Shown in pieces: positions 37,793 to 46,612 of a stretch of 64,000 bases of DNA. The notes under the pieces are model-generated. The model worked only from the letters and a program-made list of their open reading frames with translations. It was not told the origin of the DNA and ran no database searches. The stretch is from Streptomyces fumigatiscleroticus (GTDB lineage Bacteria; Actinomycetota; Actinomycetes; Streptomycetales; Streptomycetaceae): NCBI RefSeq assembly GCF_014647975.1, contig NZ_BMQF01000001.1, positions 310,001-374,000 on the forward strand, given 5' to 3'. The stretch's first letter is position 1, and each line of letters starts with the position of its first letter. A program made the translations under genes and the position numbers.

Positions 37793-38158
37793 GTGGCGGA
37801 CATCGAGGGGGCGGCGGTGCCTGAGCGACTGCTGATCACCCGTACGACCACCGACGACGGCGCCTGCGTCGTGACCCTCGCCGGAGAGGTCGACCTCGAC
37901 GGCAGCGCCCAGCTCCGCGACGTCCTGCTGTCCTGTCTGGAGATGGCCCCGGGCACGGTGGTCGACTTCGGCGAGGTGACCTTCATGGACTCCAGCGGCA
38001 TCAACGCCCTGATCACCGCCCACCAGGCCGCCCGGGAACGCGATGTCTGGCTCCGTCTCGCCGCCCCGCGGCAGGCGGTGCAGCGCGTCCTGCAACTCGT
38101 CGGCGTGGACGCGCTCATCCCGTGCTACCCCACCGTCGAGGAGGCCGTGGCGGGCTGA
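37793..38158 (+). CDS. STAS-domain anti-sigma factor antagonist
   Basis: 121 residues, GTG 37793 with GTGAGGAA upstream. The STAS fold shows VVTLAGEVDLDGSAQLRDVL and the phosphorylation loop VTFMDSSGINAL, in which the second Ser after Asp is the usual target of an HATPase anti-sigma kinase. It is the RsbV/SpoIIAA type. The divergent or co-oriented anti-sigma genes at 38229 and 39021 and the sigma factor at 39636 are the obvious partners in a partner-switching circuit. Confidence 0.93.
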   Translation: MADIEGAAVPERLLITRTTTDDGACVVTLAGEVDLDGSAQLRDVLLSCLEMAPGTVVDFGEVTFMDSSGINALITAHQAARERDVWLRLAAPRQAVQRVLQLVGVDALIPCYPTVEEAVAG

Positions 38159-38228
38159 CGGCCGCCGCCGTGCACGCGCCCCGGACCGGACGGCACACTC
38201 CGGCCGGGGCGGCCGAAACCGCCCGGGC

Positions 38229-38657
38229 TCAGCGCAGGGGCACGCGTGCGTACACGGTCTTGCCCGTCTCATGGGGCTTGGTGATCACTTCGTCGCACAG
38301 ACGGGTCACGATCTCCAGGCCGTGCTGACCGATCCGCAGCGGATCGCGCGGCAGGAAGGTGGGGAAGCCGTCGGCCGTGTCCCACACCGCGATCTCGACG
38401 CCGTCGTCCGCCAGGGTCAGCCGCAGCCGGCAGGGCCCCGGCGCGTGACGGTGGACGTTGGTCACCAGCTCGCTGACGACCAGCCGCGCGGCGTCCAGGA
38501 ACGTGTCGGTCGTGTCCACCCCCGCCTCGCGCAGCCGCGCGACAAAACCATGGACGACGTCCCGGGAGGCGGGGATCATCGCCGACCCGCCGTCGAATTC
38601 CACCACCGTGGACACCACGGAGGGGTCCACGGCATCGGGCATGTGTGCCGGGGTCAT
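38229..38657 (-). CDS. HATPase-type anti-sigma factor / regulatory kinase
   Basis: 142 residues. The GHKL motifs are LVVSELVTNVHRHAPGPC (N-box), VAVWDTADGFP (G1) and QHGLEIVTRLCDE (G2), placing it among SpoIIAB/RsbW-like proteins. Such proteins bind a sigma factor or phosphorylate an STAS antagonist. It converges on the STAS gene and is divergent from a second HATPase gene, with a SigB-like sigma gene beyond. An alternative start is ATG 38642. Confidence 0.9.
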   Translation of the reverse strand: MTPAHMPDAVDPSVVSTVVEFDGGSAMIPASRDVVHGFVARLREAGVDTTDTFLDAARLVVSELVTNVHRHAPGPCRLRLTLADDGVEIAVWDTADGFPTFLPRDPLRIGQHGLEIVTRLCDEVITKPHETGKTVYARVPLR

Positions 38658-39020
38658 ACAGCAGCCTCACCGTCCGGTCCGGGGCCGACCCATGGATGCA
38701 GACGGCCCGCGGTCCCTCACCATACGCATCGAATCCGCTCTCCCCACTCCATTGCGCGAACTTCCGCCCGCCCCGGTCCCGTCGGCAGGCTTCCCTCCAG
38801 GATGCCGTGCCCAGGTTGACGTTCACGGCGCGCCCGCGGTTGCGCGACCGGCGCAGCGGGCCACCGCCGCCCGTCCTCGTCACCGCCCCCGGCGCCGGAC
38901 GGTCCGGGCCCGGCCGGACCCCGTGCGTTCCACCGGCTTTAAGTCCGGCGACAGCGGGTAGCCGTTCTGCGGACATGAAGCACACATTGTGACGACATAG
39001 CACCGTAAACGGTATCCATC
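38658..39020. other. Divergent spacer between the two anti-sigma genes
   Basis: 363 bp with no open frame of coding quality. The rightmost 60 bp (38960-39020) is AT-richer, with CATTGTGACGACATAG, and likely holds the promoter of the 39021 gene. Confidence 0.5.
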
Positions 39021-39482
39021 ATGGTCATCCCGCTTGGGCAGCAGGCGACGGATGAACTCGGACCGCACCGGCCCGGCCGCGCGCTGCGCTACGGCGCCGC
39101 GTGGGACCCCGGCGGAGCACAGGTCGCCGACGCCCGCCGCGCCGTCCGCGCCTTCCTGGCCCGAGCCACCCACGCCGAGCACATCACTGTAGGCACGCGT
39201 CCGGAACAGGACGCCCAACTCGTGGTCAGCGAGCTGATCACCAACTCGCTGCGGCACGCCCCCGGCCCCTGCGGGCTGCTGCTGGAGCTCTCGGCCGGCG
39301 GCAAGCGGCTGCGGATCACCGTCTGGGACACCTCCCGCGAGCTTCCCGAGATCCACGAACGCGACGAGTCGCGCATCGGCGGTCACGGTCTGTTCCTGGT
39401 GCGCGCGTGCAGCCGGGACCTGTCGGTGACGCCGCTGCCCGGCGGCAAGGAGATCACCGCCGAGATCGATCTGGGGATTTGA
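39021..39482 (+). CDS. HATPase-type anti-sigma factor
   Basis: 153 residues. N-box LVVSELITNSLRHAPGPC, G1 ITVWDTSRELPE and G2 IGGHGLFLVRACSRDLSV identify the RsbW/SpoIIAB class. It is 153 bp upstream of, and co-directional with, the SigB/F-class sigma gene, the usual anti-sigma/sigma order. It may sequester that sigma factor until the STAS antagonist at 37793 or another frees it. Confidence 0.92.
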   Translation: MVIPLGQQATDELGPHRPGRALRYGAAWDPGGAQVADARRAVRAFLARATHAEHITVGTRPEQDAQLVVSELITNSLRHAPGPCGLLLELSAGGKRLRITVWDTSRELPEIHERDESRIGGHGLFLVRACSRDLSVTPLPGGKEITAEIDLGI

Positions 39483-39635
39483 CCGGGGGGCTCCGTACGC
39501 GGACGGGCGCGACCGGGTCACCGGAGAGATGATGGGTGTGAGGGTCGCGAAGCGGGGTAGACGCTGCGACGGCCACCTGTGATCACGGGTGGACACGTTC
39601 CGACGAGTTAGTCACCGATATGGAGGTCCCCAGCG

Positions 39636-40481
39636 ATGGCAGTGACCACGGAGGTACAGGCGCCTCACGCGCAGACGGAGCTGCCCGAGGTGGCCGACCC
39701 CTCGAAGGTCTCGCCGACCGACGCACGGGGGCTGTCGAAACTGTTCCTGGACCGGATGGCGACGCTGGAGGAAGGCACCGCCGAGCACCAGTACGTGCGC
39801 AACACGCTGATCGAGATGAACATGTCCCTGGTGCGCTACGCCGCCGGGCGCTTCCGCAGCAGGGGCCCGCAGGAGATGGAGGACATCGTCCAGGTCGGCA
39901 TGATCGGCCTGATCAAGGCGATCGACCGCTTCGAGCTCTCCCGCGAGGTCGAGTTCACCTCGTTCGCCGTGCCCTACATCGTCGGCGAGATCAAGCGGTT
40001 CTTCCGGGACACCTCCTGGGCCGTGCATGTGCCGCGGCGGCTCCAGGAGGCCCGTGTCGAGCTGGCCAAGGCCACCGAGGAACTCAGCAGCCGGCTGGGC
40101 CGCAAGCCCACCACCAAGGAACTGTCGGAGCTGATGAACCTCCCGGAGGAGGAGGTCGTCGACGCCATGGTGGCGTCCAACGGCTACAACTCCTCCTCCC
40201 TCGACGCCGCGGTCGGCGGCAGCGAGGACGGCGAGAGCGTGCTGGCCGACTTCATCGGCGCCGAGGACACCGGCCTGGAACTCGTGGAGGACCTGCACAG
40301 TCTCGCCCCGCTCCTGGCCGAGCTGGACGAGCGGGACCGGCGGATCATTCACCTGCGCTTCGTGGAGGAGCTCACCCAGGCCCAGATCGGGGAGCGTCTC
40401 GGCATCTCGCAGATGCATGTGTCGCGTCTGCTCAGCCGCGTCCTGAACCGGCTGCGGCAGGGGCTGCTGAGCACCCACTGA
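39636..40481 (+). CDS. RNA polymerase sigma factor, SigB/SigF/SigG class
   Basis: 281 residues. Region 2 is MNMSLVRYAAGRFRSRGPQEMEDIVQVGMIGLIKAIDRFE...EFTSFAVPYIVGEIKRFFRD (outlined), and regions 3 and 4 include PTTKELSELMNLPEEEV and RFVEELTQAQIGERLGISQMHVSRLLSRVLNRL. This is the group 3 stress/sporulation branch with many paralogues in streptomycetes. GGAGG lies ten bases before ATG 39636. GTG-N16-GGGTAG at 39536-39558 resembles a SigB promoter and would allow autoregulation. Preceded by its likely anti-sigma and followed by a strong hairpin. Confidence 0.95.
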   Translation: MAVTTEVQAPHAQTELPEVADPSKVSPTDARGLSKLFLDRMATLEEGTAEHQYVRNTLIEMNMSLVRYAAGRFRSRGPQEMEDIVQVGMIGLIKAIDRFELSREVEFTSFAVPYIVGEIKRFFRDTSWAVHVPRRLQEARVELAKATEELSSRLGRKPTTKELSELMNLPEEEVVDAMVASNGYNSSSLDAAVGGSEDGESVLADFIGAEDTGLELVEDLHSLAPLLAELDERDRRIIHLRFVEELTQAQIGERLGISQMHVSRLLSRVLNRLRQGLLSTH

Positions 40482-40504
40482 CCGGTCACCGGCCCTGCCC
40501 GGGC

Positions 40505-40531
40505 GGGCCCGCCGCCGACAGCGGCGGGCCC
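40505..40531 (+). terminator. Terminator after the sigma factor gene
   Basis: gggcccgccgc (40505-40515) and gcggcgggccc (40521-40531) pair perfectly around cgaca, followed by GTTCGTTCTT. Confidence 0.85.
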
Positions 40532-40787
40532 GTTCGTTCTTCCCGTCCGCGGCCGGGCATACCGGCGGCCTTTCCGGGCAGACGGATCAGGCAATGGTCT
40601 GGAGGGCCGGACGTCGTCGTTCCTGGGGAGGTGGGTGGCGTCCGGCCCTCCGTTGTGTGCCGCCGGCCCTGCGTCGCGTACCGCCCCGGGAGGTCTGAAC
40701 AGCGCGTCCGCGGGTAAACGGACCGGGCACATCATCACGTACGCCGTCCGTCCGCCCCGGCGGCGGCCAGACTCGAGGGGGGTTGCG

Positions 40788-41156
40788 ATGAAACGCCTGG
40801 TCCGCTGGCGGAGCCGCTCCGCACGGGAGGTCTCCGCGCGCCGCGCGCGTCATCTGCGCGCACAACTGGGTGTGGCGGCCGACATCGCCATCACGGCCCG
40901 GCGCCGCGCGGTGGCGGCCCGCGCCCGGGACGGCGAACGGCCGGCGGACGGCGGACGGCCGCCCCGCGGCCGGGTGACCGTCGACGACGTCCTGGGCTAC
41001 GCGCACCAGCACTTCGGCCTCACCGCGGTCCCCCGTGAGCAGGCCGCCGCGGTGCTCCGTACCCGCTACGAGCTGCGCAACTGCCGCCGCGACCTGGACA
41101 CCGACGCGTACGGGCCCGTGGAGCGGTCCGGCGCCGCCGAGGAGCTGCCCGGCTGA
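40788..41156 (+). CDS. Hypothetical basic protein
   Basis: 122 residues, ATG 40788 with GAGGGGGG upstream. The N-terminal third is strongly Arg/Ala-rich helix (MKRLVRWRSRSAREVSARRARH). A Pro/Gly linker is followed by a folded-looking VTVDDVLGYAHQHFGL...EQAAAVLRTRYELRN. No family recognised; conserved codon bias supports it as real. Confidence 0.6.
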   Translation: MKRLVRWRSRSAREVSARRARHLRAQLGVAADIAITARRRAVAARARDGERPADGGRPPRGRVTVDDVLGYAHQHFGLTAVPREQAAAVLRTRYELRNCRRDLDTDAYGPVERSGAAEELPG

Positions 41157-41574
41157 CCCTGCCCCACGGTCGGTGCGCCGGGACGGCGCGGCGGGCCGGT
41201 GGAACGGGGGTGTGCCCGGCGGGATCCCGGCGACGGGCGAGCGGACACACAGCCGCCCCTTGCCCGGGGCGGCTCTCGCCTGACTGCCCAAGCGATCCCC
41301 TTCGCGGAGAACACCGCGCTCCGCGGTCCTCACCATCCCATCGGACCCGCCGCGGGGACCAGTGGCCTCCGGCCATCGGTACGCGGATTCTCCGGCGGCC
41401 GGCCAACGACGCCGTGCCGCCGGCAGGCGCGCACCGCGGTGCCGTCGGCACGGCGTACGCCTTCGCGAGCGGGCCGTTTCTCACCGGACCGGCCCCTTCG
41501 AGGTGCGCCCCGGGGGCGTCCGGGCGCATGCTTTTGGTGTCGTCGCGTGACGGCGCACGGACGAGGTGGGGCCG
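41157..41574. other. 418-bp spacer upstream of the PP2C gene
   Basis: I see no gene, repeat or terminator of note. The promoter of the phosphatase gene should lie toward the right end. Confidence 0.4.
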
Positions 41575-44094
41575 ATGACTGCTGGCGCCGGGGACGCGCA
41601 CCGGACGCCCGGGGGGCCACAGGCGCTGCTGATCGATGCCACGACGGAGGCGATCAGCGCCCTCGGCGGCCACGCGGGAGGCGTCTACCTGCGGTCGGCC
41701 ACGCCCGGACTGCTGCGCCTGGCGGTCCTCGCGGGCCTGCCCGGACCCCTGTTCCGGCCCTGGTGGCGGGTGCACGCCGACCGGCCCTTCCCCGTCGCCG
41801 ACGCCTTCCGGCTGGACGTGCGGGTGGTCCTGCCCGACGCCACCGAGACGATGCGGCGCTATCCGCAGTTCGCGGCCGGTCTGCCGTTCGCGTTCGGGTC
41901 CGTGTACGTGCCCGTCGCCGGCGCGCGGGGCACCTACGGGGTGCTGACCGTCCTGCGCCCCTCCGCCACCGACGGCACGGAGCTGCAGGACGGGCTCGCC
42001 CGCACCACCCGGCTGGCCATGGAGCTCGGCACCGCGCTGGACGGCCTGGACGACGAGACGCCGGTCCGCTGGGACGGCGAGCCCCTGTGCGTGCGGCCGC
42101 CCGCGTCCCGGCGCCCCGCACAGCACGCCGGGACCTTCGCCTGGGACCCGGCGACGGACGCCGTGACCGCCGACGAACCCCTGCGCACCCTGCTCGGCGG
42201 ACCGGCGGGCACCTGGGACGGCACCGTCGAGGCGCTGACCGGCGCGGTGGCCCCCGCCGACGCCCACCGGATCCGGGCGGCGCTGCGCCAGACGGCCGCG
42301 GGCACCCCGCCGCCGCTGCCCCTGCCCGTGCGGGCCGCGGACGGCACGCTGCGGCTGATGGACCTCTGGAAGCCGTACGCCGCGCCGCCCGGCACCGGAC
42401 CGGTGCGGGGCGCCGTACTCGATCCGGGTCCCGGGCCGGTGGCCGACGCCGCGGCCGACCTGCTGCCGGAGGGCGTGTTCTGCCTGGACCGGCTGGGCCT
42501 GATCATCTACGCCAATCCCCGTGCCGCCGGGCTGCTGCGCAGGTCGCGGGCGAAGCTCCTGGGCCGCTCCCTGTGGGAGGCCGTGCCCTGGCTGGACCGG
42601 GCCGGGTACGAGGATCATCTGCGCGGCGCGCTGCTGTCGCCCGGTCCGGTCCACTTCCACGTCAGGCGGCCGCCCGACGACTGCTACAGCACGACGCCCT
42701 CGCCCTACGAGGGCGACTGGCTCGCCCTGTCGGTCCATCCCGGTCCGGACTTTTTGACCTGCACGCTCCGTCCGGCCAACCGGGTCGCGGACTCGCCCGC
42801 CGGCCCCGGAGCGGCCGCCGCGGCGACCGCCGCCGAGCCCGCCCTCGCCGACACCGCGCCCCTGTACCGCCCCATCGTCCTCGCCGTCGCCCTGACGGAG
42901 GCGGTCACTCCGCGCCAGGTGTCCGCCGTGGTGGTCAAGGAGCTGCTGCCGGCGTTCGGCGGGCGGCGGCTCGCGCTCTATCTGCTCCAGGACCGGCACC
43001 TGTATCTGGCCTGGGAGACGGGCTTCCCGCCGGGTTTCCTGGCGCCCTTCGAGGGGGTGGCGCTCGACGCCCGGCTGCCGGGGGTGGAGACCCTGACCAG
43101 TGGCCGGCCGCTCTTCTTCGACTCGTTGCAGGCGCTCGCCGCCGCCTATCCGGGCATCCCGCTGGACGCGTCGGAGGGCGCCCGCGCCTTCCTGCCGCTG
43201 ATCGCCTCCGGCCGCCCGGTCGGCTCCTGCGTCCTGGGCTTCGACCGCCCGCACCGTTTCAGCACCGAGGAACGCACGGTGCTCACCGCGCTCGCCGGGC
43301 TGATCGCGCACGCCATGGAGAAGGCACAGCGCTACGAGAGCGAGGCCTCCCTCGCCCGTGGGCTCCAGCGGGCGCTGCTGCCCCGGCGGCTGCCCGCACA
43401 CCCGCTGGTGGAGACCGCGGGCCGTTATCTGCCCGGCACCCAGGGCATGGACGTGGGCGGCGACTGGTACGACGTCGTCGCCACCGGGGACGGTCTGGCG
43501 CTGGTGATCGGCGACGTCCAGGGGCACGGGGTGCAGGCGGCGGCCACGATGGGGCAGCTGCGCAGCGCCGTGCGTGCCTTCGCGCTCGGCGGCCGTCCGC
43601 CCGACGAGGTGCTGAGCGGCACCAACCGCCTGCTCACCGACCTCGACCCCGGCCAGTTCGCGAGCTGCTGCTACCTCCGGCTCGATCCGGTGAGCGGTCT
43701 GGCCTGCGCGGCCCGGGCCGGGCACCCGCCGCCGCTGCTGCTCCGTCCCGACGGGCGCACACAGGTCCTGGACGTCCCGGGCGGGGTCGTGCTCGGCGTG
43801 GACCCGCAGGCCGAGTACCCGCTGACGGAGCTGCGGCTGGATCCCGGCTCGCTCCTTGCGCTGTACACGGACGGGCTGGTGGAGCGGCCCGGCACCGACA
43901 TCGACGACGGTATCGACGCCTTGCGGGCGGCGCTGGCCCGGGCCGGCCGCGCCGCCGCGCGGCCCGGCGGCGCGCCCGCCCTGCCGGCCGTGGCCGACCG
44001 GCTGACCGCGACCGCCCGGCAGGCCGCCGACCGCCCCGACGACATCGCCCTGCTCCTCGCCGCCCTGCGCCCCGCGGACCGGAGCGCCGGGTGA
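41575..44094 (+). CDS. Multi-sensor PP2C (SpoIIE/RsbU-type) phosphatase
   Basis: 839 residues. Residues 1-165 look like a GAF domain, about 175-285 and 290-400 resemble PAS domains (DLLPEGVFCLDRLGLIIYANPRAAGLLRRSRAKLLGRSLWE), 430-590 is a second GAF, and 610-835 is the PP2C phosphatase with MDVGGDWYDVVATGDGLALVIGDVQGHGVQAAATMGQLRSAVRAFA and ALYTDGLVERPGTDIDDGI (outlined), including metal-binding Asp residues. Such proteins dephosphorylate STAS antagonists and activate stress sigma factors. ATG 41575 has GAGGTGGGG upstream. The nearby STAS, anti-sigma and sigma genes are likely targets. Confidence 0.93.
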   Translation: MTAGAGDAHRTPGGPQALLIDATTEAISALGGHAGGVYLRSATPGLLRLAVLAGLPGPLFRPWWRVHADRPFPVADAFRLDVRVVLPDATETMRRYPQFAAGLPFAFGSVYVPVAGARGTYGVLTVLRPSATDGTELQDGLARTTRLAMELGTALDGLDDETPVRWDGEPLCVRPPASRRPAQHAGTFAWDPATDAVTADEPLRTLLGGPAGTWDGTVEALTGAVAPADAHRIRAALRQTAAGTPPPLPLPVRAADGTLRLMDLWKPYAAPPGTGPVRGAVLDPGPGPVADAAADLLPEGVFCLDRLGLIIYANPRAAGLLRRSRAKLLGRSLWEAVPWLDRAGYEDHLRGALLSPGPVHFHVRRPPDDCYSTTPSPYEGDWLALSVHPGPDFLTCTLRPANRVADSPAGPGAAAAATAAEPALADTAPLYRPIVLAVALTEAVTPRQVSAVVVKELLPAFGGRRLALYLLQDRHLYLAWETGFPPGFLAPFEGVALDARLPGVETLTSGRPLFFDSLQALAAAYPGIPLDASEGARAFLPLIASGRPVGSCVLGFDRPHRFSTEERTVLTALAGLIAHAMEKAQRYESEASLARGLQRALLPRRLPAHPLVETAGRYLPGTQGMDVGGDWYDVVATGDGLALVIGDVQGHGVQAAATMGQLRSAVRAFALGGRPPDEVLSGTNRLLTDLDPGQFASCCYLRLDPVSGLACAARAGHPPPLLLRPDGRTQVLDVPGGVVLGVDPQAEYPLTELRLDPGSLLALYTDGLVERPGTDIDDGIDALRAALARAGRAAARPGGAPALPAVADRLTATARQAADRPDDIALLLAALRPADRSAG

Positions 44095-44237
44095 GCCCTT
44101 CCGGCCCACGCCGCCGGCGCCTTCCCGTATGCGCGCTGCTCGGCGAGGACGGACGAGGTGGGCGCCGGGCGGACGCGATGGGCGTCGGCGGGAGGGCGGA
44201 CTCCGGCCGGACCATCCGGTGTCCGGGACCGGCCGCC

Positions 44238-44302
44238 GCCACCACGCGAAGGGCCGCGGAACCCGGCCGTACACCGGGTTCCGCGGCCCTTCGCGTGGTG
44301 GC
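44238..44302. terminator. Perfect 29-bp inverted repeat between convergent genes
   Basis: 44238-44266 (gccaccacgcgaagggccgc...) pairs without mismatch with 44274-44302; the loop is ccgtaca. It lies two bases beyond the csbD stop on the minus strand and 140 bp after the PP2C stop. The length exceeds a normal terminator. Confidence 0.85.
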
Positions 44303-44303
44303 G

Positions 44304-44477
44304 TCAGTGCCGGAAGGCGTCCTTGGCCTTCTCCTTGGCCTGACGGGCGTCGCCCTGCGTCTGTTCCGCACGGCCCTCGGCCGTCATCCTCTCGTTGCCC
44401 ATGGCACGCCCCGCCGCTTCCTTCGCCTTGCCCTTGGCCTGCTCCATCTTCGCCTTGGACTTCTGGTTGCCGGCCAC
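44304..44477 (-). CDS. csbD: CsbD-family general stress protein
   Basis: 57 residues, too short for routine ORF lists. It reads MAGNQKSKAKMEQAKGKA... and ...GRAEQTQGDARQAKEKAKDAF, the typical Lys/Ala/Gly-rich helical CsbD pattern. GTG 44477 has GAGGTG six bases before it. In Bacillus and others csbD is a SigB regulon member of unknown molecular role. Upstream on the minus strand, GTGTTT and GGGTGG about 13 bases apart resemble a SigB promoter, weakly. It converges on the PP2C gene and is divergent from the small basic protein gene. Confidence 0.88.
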   Translation of the reverse strand: MAGNQKSKAKMEQAKGKAKEAAGRAMGNERMTAEGRAEQTQGDARQAKEKAKDAFRH

Positions 44478-44636
44478 AGCTGTTCACCTCAAAGCACTCG
44501 AAGAGACGTTAAGGACCTACGAGTTGCCACCCGCCCCGCGGTCAAACACCGGCCCGGACCGGCCGCCCCCGGGCTGATCCGCGCGTGGCGGGGTAGGCGG
44601 AGCGCACAGGACAGACCCGTCGGACCAAGGAGTGTC

Positions 44637-44786
44637 ATGGCCTCGATCGTGGATCGCATCAAGCAGTTCACCCGGAGCCCGCAGGGGCGCCGGACGGTGG
44701 CGGAGGCGCGCCGGGCCGCCTCCGACCCCCGGCGCCGGGCGCAGGCCCAGCAGTTGCTGAGGAGGTTCCGCAAGGGCGGCCACTGA
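44637..44786 (+). CDS. Very small basic protein
   Basis: 49 residues, MASIVDRIKQFTRSP to RRFRKGGH, with an excellent CCAAGGAG before ATG 44637. It is helical and Arg/Lys-rich without membrane segment. Proteins of this size and pattern (…FLRSPKGR…) recur in actinobacteria. A DNA- or RNA-binding role is possible. GGGGTAGG 45 bp upstream is SigB-like, but no -35 matches. Confidence 0.65.
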   Translation: MASIVDRIKQFTRSPQGRRTVAEARRAASDPRRRAQAQQLLRRFRKGGH

Positions 44787-44812
44787 GACCGGGGCGCCCG
44801 GCGCCCGCCGTC

Positions 44813-46321
44813 TCAACCGTGGCTCGCGTGCGTGTGGCTGTGGGATGTCTCCGGCGCGCAGCGGCTGTCGTTGGAGGAGCGGTCGCGGCGCCAGTCGAGG
44901 AACGCCACGGCCAGGGCGCACAGCATGGCGGTGACGCCGGAGCCGACCGCCACGGCCACGGCGCCGCGGTAGTCGTCGTGGGTCTCGCCGAGCACCAGGT
45001 AGAACAGCCCGGGCAGCGCGGCGGTGCCCACGGCGCCGCCGAGCCGCTGTCCCGTCTGGAGGGCGCCCGAGGCGGCGCCCGCCATCCGCACCGGTACCTC
45101 CCGCAGCGTCATCGTGACGTTCGGGGAGATGACACAGCCGCTGCCCAGACCGCCGACGAACAGCACCGGCGCCGCGATCCACGCGGCCGTGTCCGCGGGC
45201 GCCAGCCACAGCACCAGCGCGGTGCCGCCCAGTCCGGCCATGACGCCGACGAGTCCGCACACCGTCAGCAGCCGGCCGAACCGGTCCACCAGGCGCCCCG
45301 CCACGGCGGCCGCGGTGGCGGAGCCCACGGCGAACGGGGTCACCGCGAGGCCGGACTCCAGGGGCGCGAACCCCAGGCCGTTCTGGAAGAACAGCGCGAA
45401 CACCAGCCACACGCCGCTGAATCCGACGAAGTACAGGGCGGCGACGGCCGCGCCGGCGGCATAGCCACGTGTCTCGGTGACCAGCCGCGGGTCCAGCAGC
45501 GGATCCCCGCCCCGGCCGGCGACCCGGCGCTCCCAGCGCATGAAGCCCGCCAGGATCAGCGCTCCCACCGGGAACAGCCACCACAGCCGGCTCACACCGC
45601 CGGCCTCGGCGAGCACCAGCGGCAGCATCAGGACCAGGATGCCGGCGCCCAGGAGCGCGACGCCCACGGGGTCCAGGCGCCCTCGGTGCCCCGGCGCCAC
45701 CCGCGGCAGGAGGCGGGCGCCGAGCAGCAGCGCGACCGCGCCGACCGGCACATTGACGTAGAAGATCCAGCGCCAGCCGTCGGGGCCGTCGGCGAGGGCC
45801 AGGATGACGCCGGCGGTGATCGGGCCCACGGCACTGGAGATGCCGACGGTGGCGCCGAACAGGCCGAAGGCCCGCCCGCGTTCGGCGCCGCGGAACATCT
45901 GCTGGATCAGGGCGGAGTTCTGCGGGGCGAGGCTGCCGGCGGCGACGCCCTGGGCGAGCCGCGCCACGATCAGCAGCTCGACCGAGGGGGCGGCGCCCGC
46001 CGCGGCGCTGCACACCACGAAGGCGGCCAGGGCGAGCAGGAAGACCCGGCGTCTGCCGAACGCGTCGCCCAGGCGCCCGGCGGTCACCAGGATCAGGGCG
46101 AAGGCCAGGGCGTAGCCCGACACCACCCACTGCACGGCCGCCGCCGACGCGTGCAGCTCCCGCTGCATGGACGGCAGCGCGACCGCGACGATCGTCACAT
46201 CCAGCAGGATCATGAAGCCGGCGACCAGCGTCACCCACAGCGCACGCCACCGGTTGGGGTCCGGCCGGCCGTCCGTCCGGGCGTCACCGCGACTGTCTCC
46301 GTCTGCCGTACCGCGGTCCAC
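44813..46321 (-). CDS. MFS drug exporter, DHA2 (EmrB/QacA) family, 14 helices
   Basis: 502 residues. Motif A GRLGDAFGRRRVF, DHA2 motif FMILLDVTIVAVALPSMQREL, motif C-like GITAGVILALA region (IGPITAG) and WRWIFYVNVPVG are all in the usual order. It has 14 predicted helices, and the C terminus is His-rich (ETSHSHTHASHG). GTG 46321 is preferred because GGAGGGAG lies five bases upstream; the longer frame to 46381 has no ribosome site. Substrates may be drugs, dyes or siderophore-like molecules. The DtxR-like palindrome in the divergent region hints at metal control. Confidence 0.9.
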   Translation of the reverse strand: MDRGTADGDSRGDARTDGRPDPNRWRALWVTLVAGFMILLDVTIVAVALPSMQRELHASAAAVQWVVSGYALAFALILVTAGRLGDAFGRRRVFLLALAAFVVCSAAAGAAPSVELLIVARLAQGVAAGSLAPQNSALIQQMFRGAERGRAFGLFGATVGISSAVGPITAGVILALADGPDGWRWIFYVNVPVGAVALLLGARLLPRVAPGHRGRLDPVGVALLGAGILVLMLPLVLAEAGGVSRLWWLFPVGALILAGFMRWERRVAGRGGDPLLDPRLVTETRGYAAGAAVAALYFVGFSGVWLVFALFFQNGLGFAPLESGLAVTPFAVGSATAAAVAGRLVDRFGRLLTVCGLVGVMAGLGGTALVLWLAPADTAAWIAAPVLFVGGLGSGCVISPNVTMTLREVPVRMAGAASGALQTGQRLGGAVGTAALPGLFYLVLGETHDDYRGAVAVAVGSGVTAMLCALAVAFLDWRRDRSSNDSRCAPETSHSHTHASHG

Positions 46322-46548
46322 GGGGGCTCCCTCCACGAGTTCGGTGAGCGTGCCGGGCGGCGCCGGGCCGCACTCCGTCACTCACGCCTGCGTCACCCCT
46401 GACCAGCGGTCCAAACTCGCATATCACAGAGGTTCACGAGATGCACGCGCCCACCGGGGCCGCCCGTCCACCCGACCGGCCGAATTCCGGCCCGGACCCG
46501 GCTCATAAACCGGCCTTATGAGTCCATAGATCAGACCCGCGTACCGAC

Positions 46549-46564
46549 TAAGGCATGCCTTAGC
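46549..46564. promoter_or_regulatory. DtxR-family-like palindrome
   Basis: ctaaggcatgccttag is a perfect 16-bp palindrome 49 bp before fprA, with a second half-site cttaggc four bases later. The AGGCATGCCT core is close to operators of DtxR/MntR-type metal regulators, but it differs from the canonical 19-bp iron box. It could govern fprA, the divergent MFS gene, or both. Confidence 0.5.
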
Positions 46565-46612
46565 TTAGGCTTCCCGCCGAGACGCCTGTCATCGCTCGAA
46601 GGGAACCAGATC

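Noticed and set aside
41020..44487. Long minus-strand frame opposite the PP2C gene
   Set aside because: Antisense shadow; low complexity, no motif, and overlaps csbD in a wrong frame.
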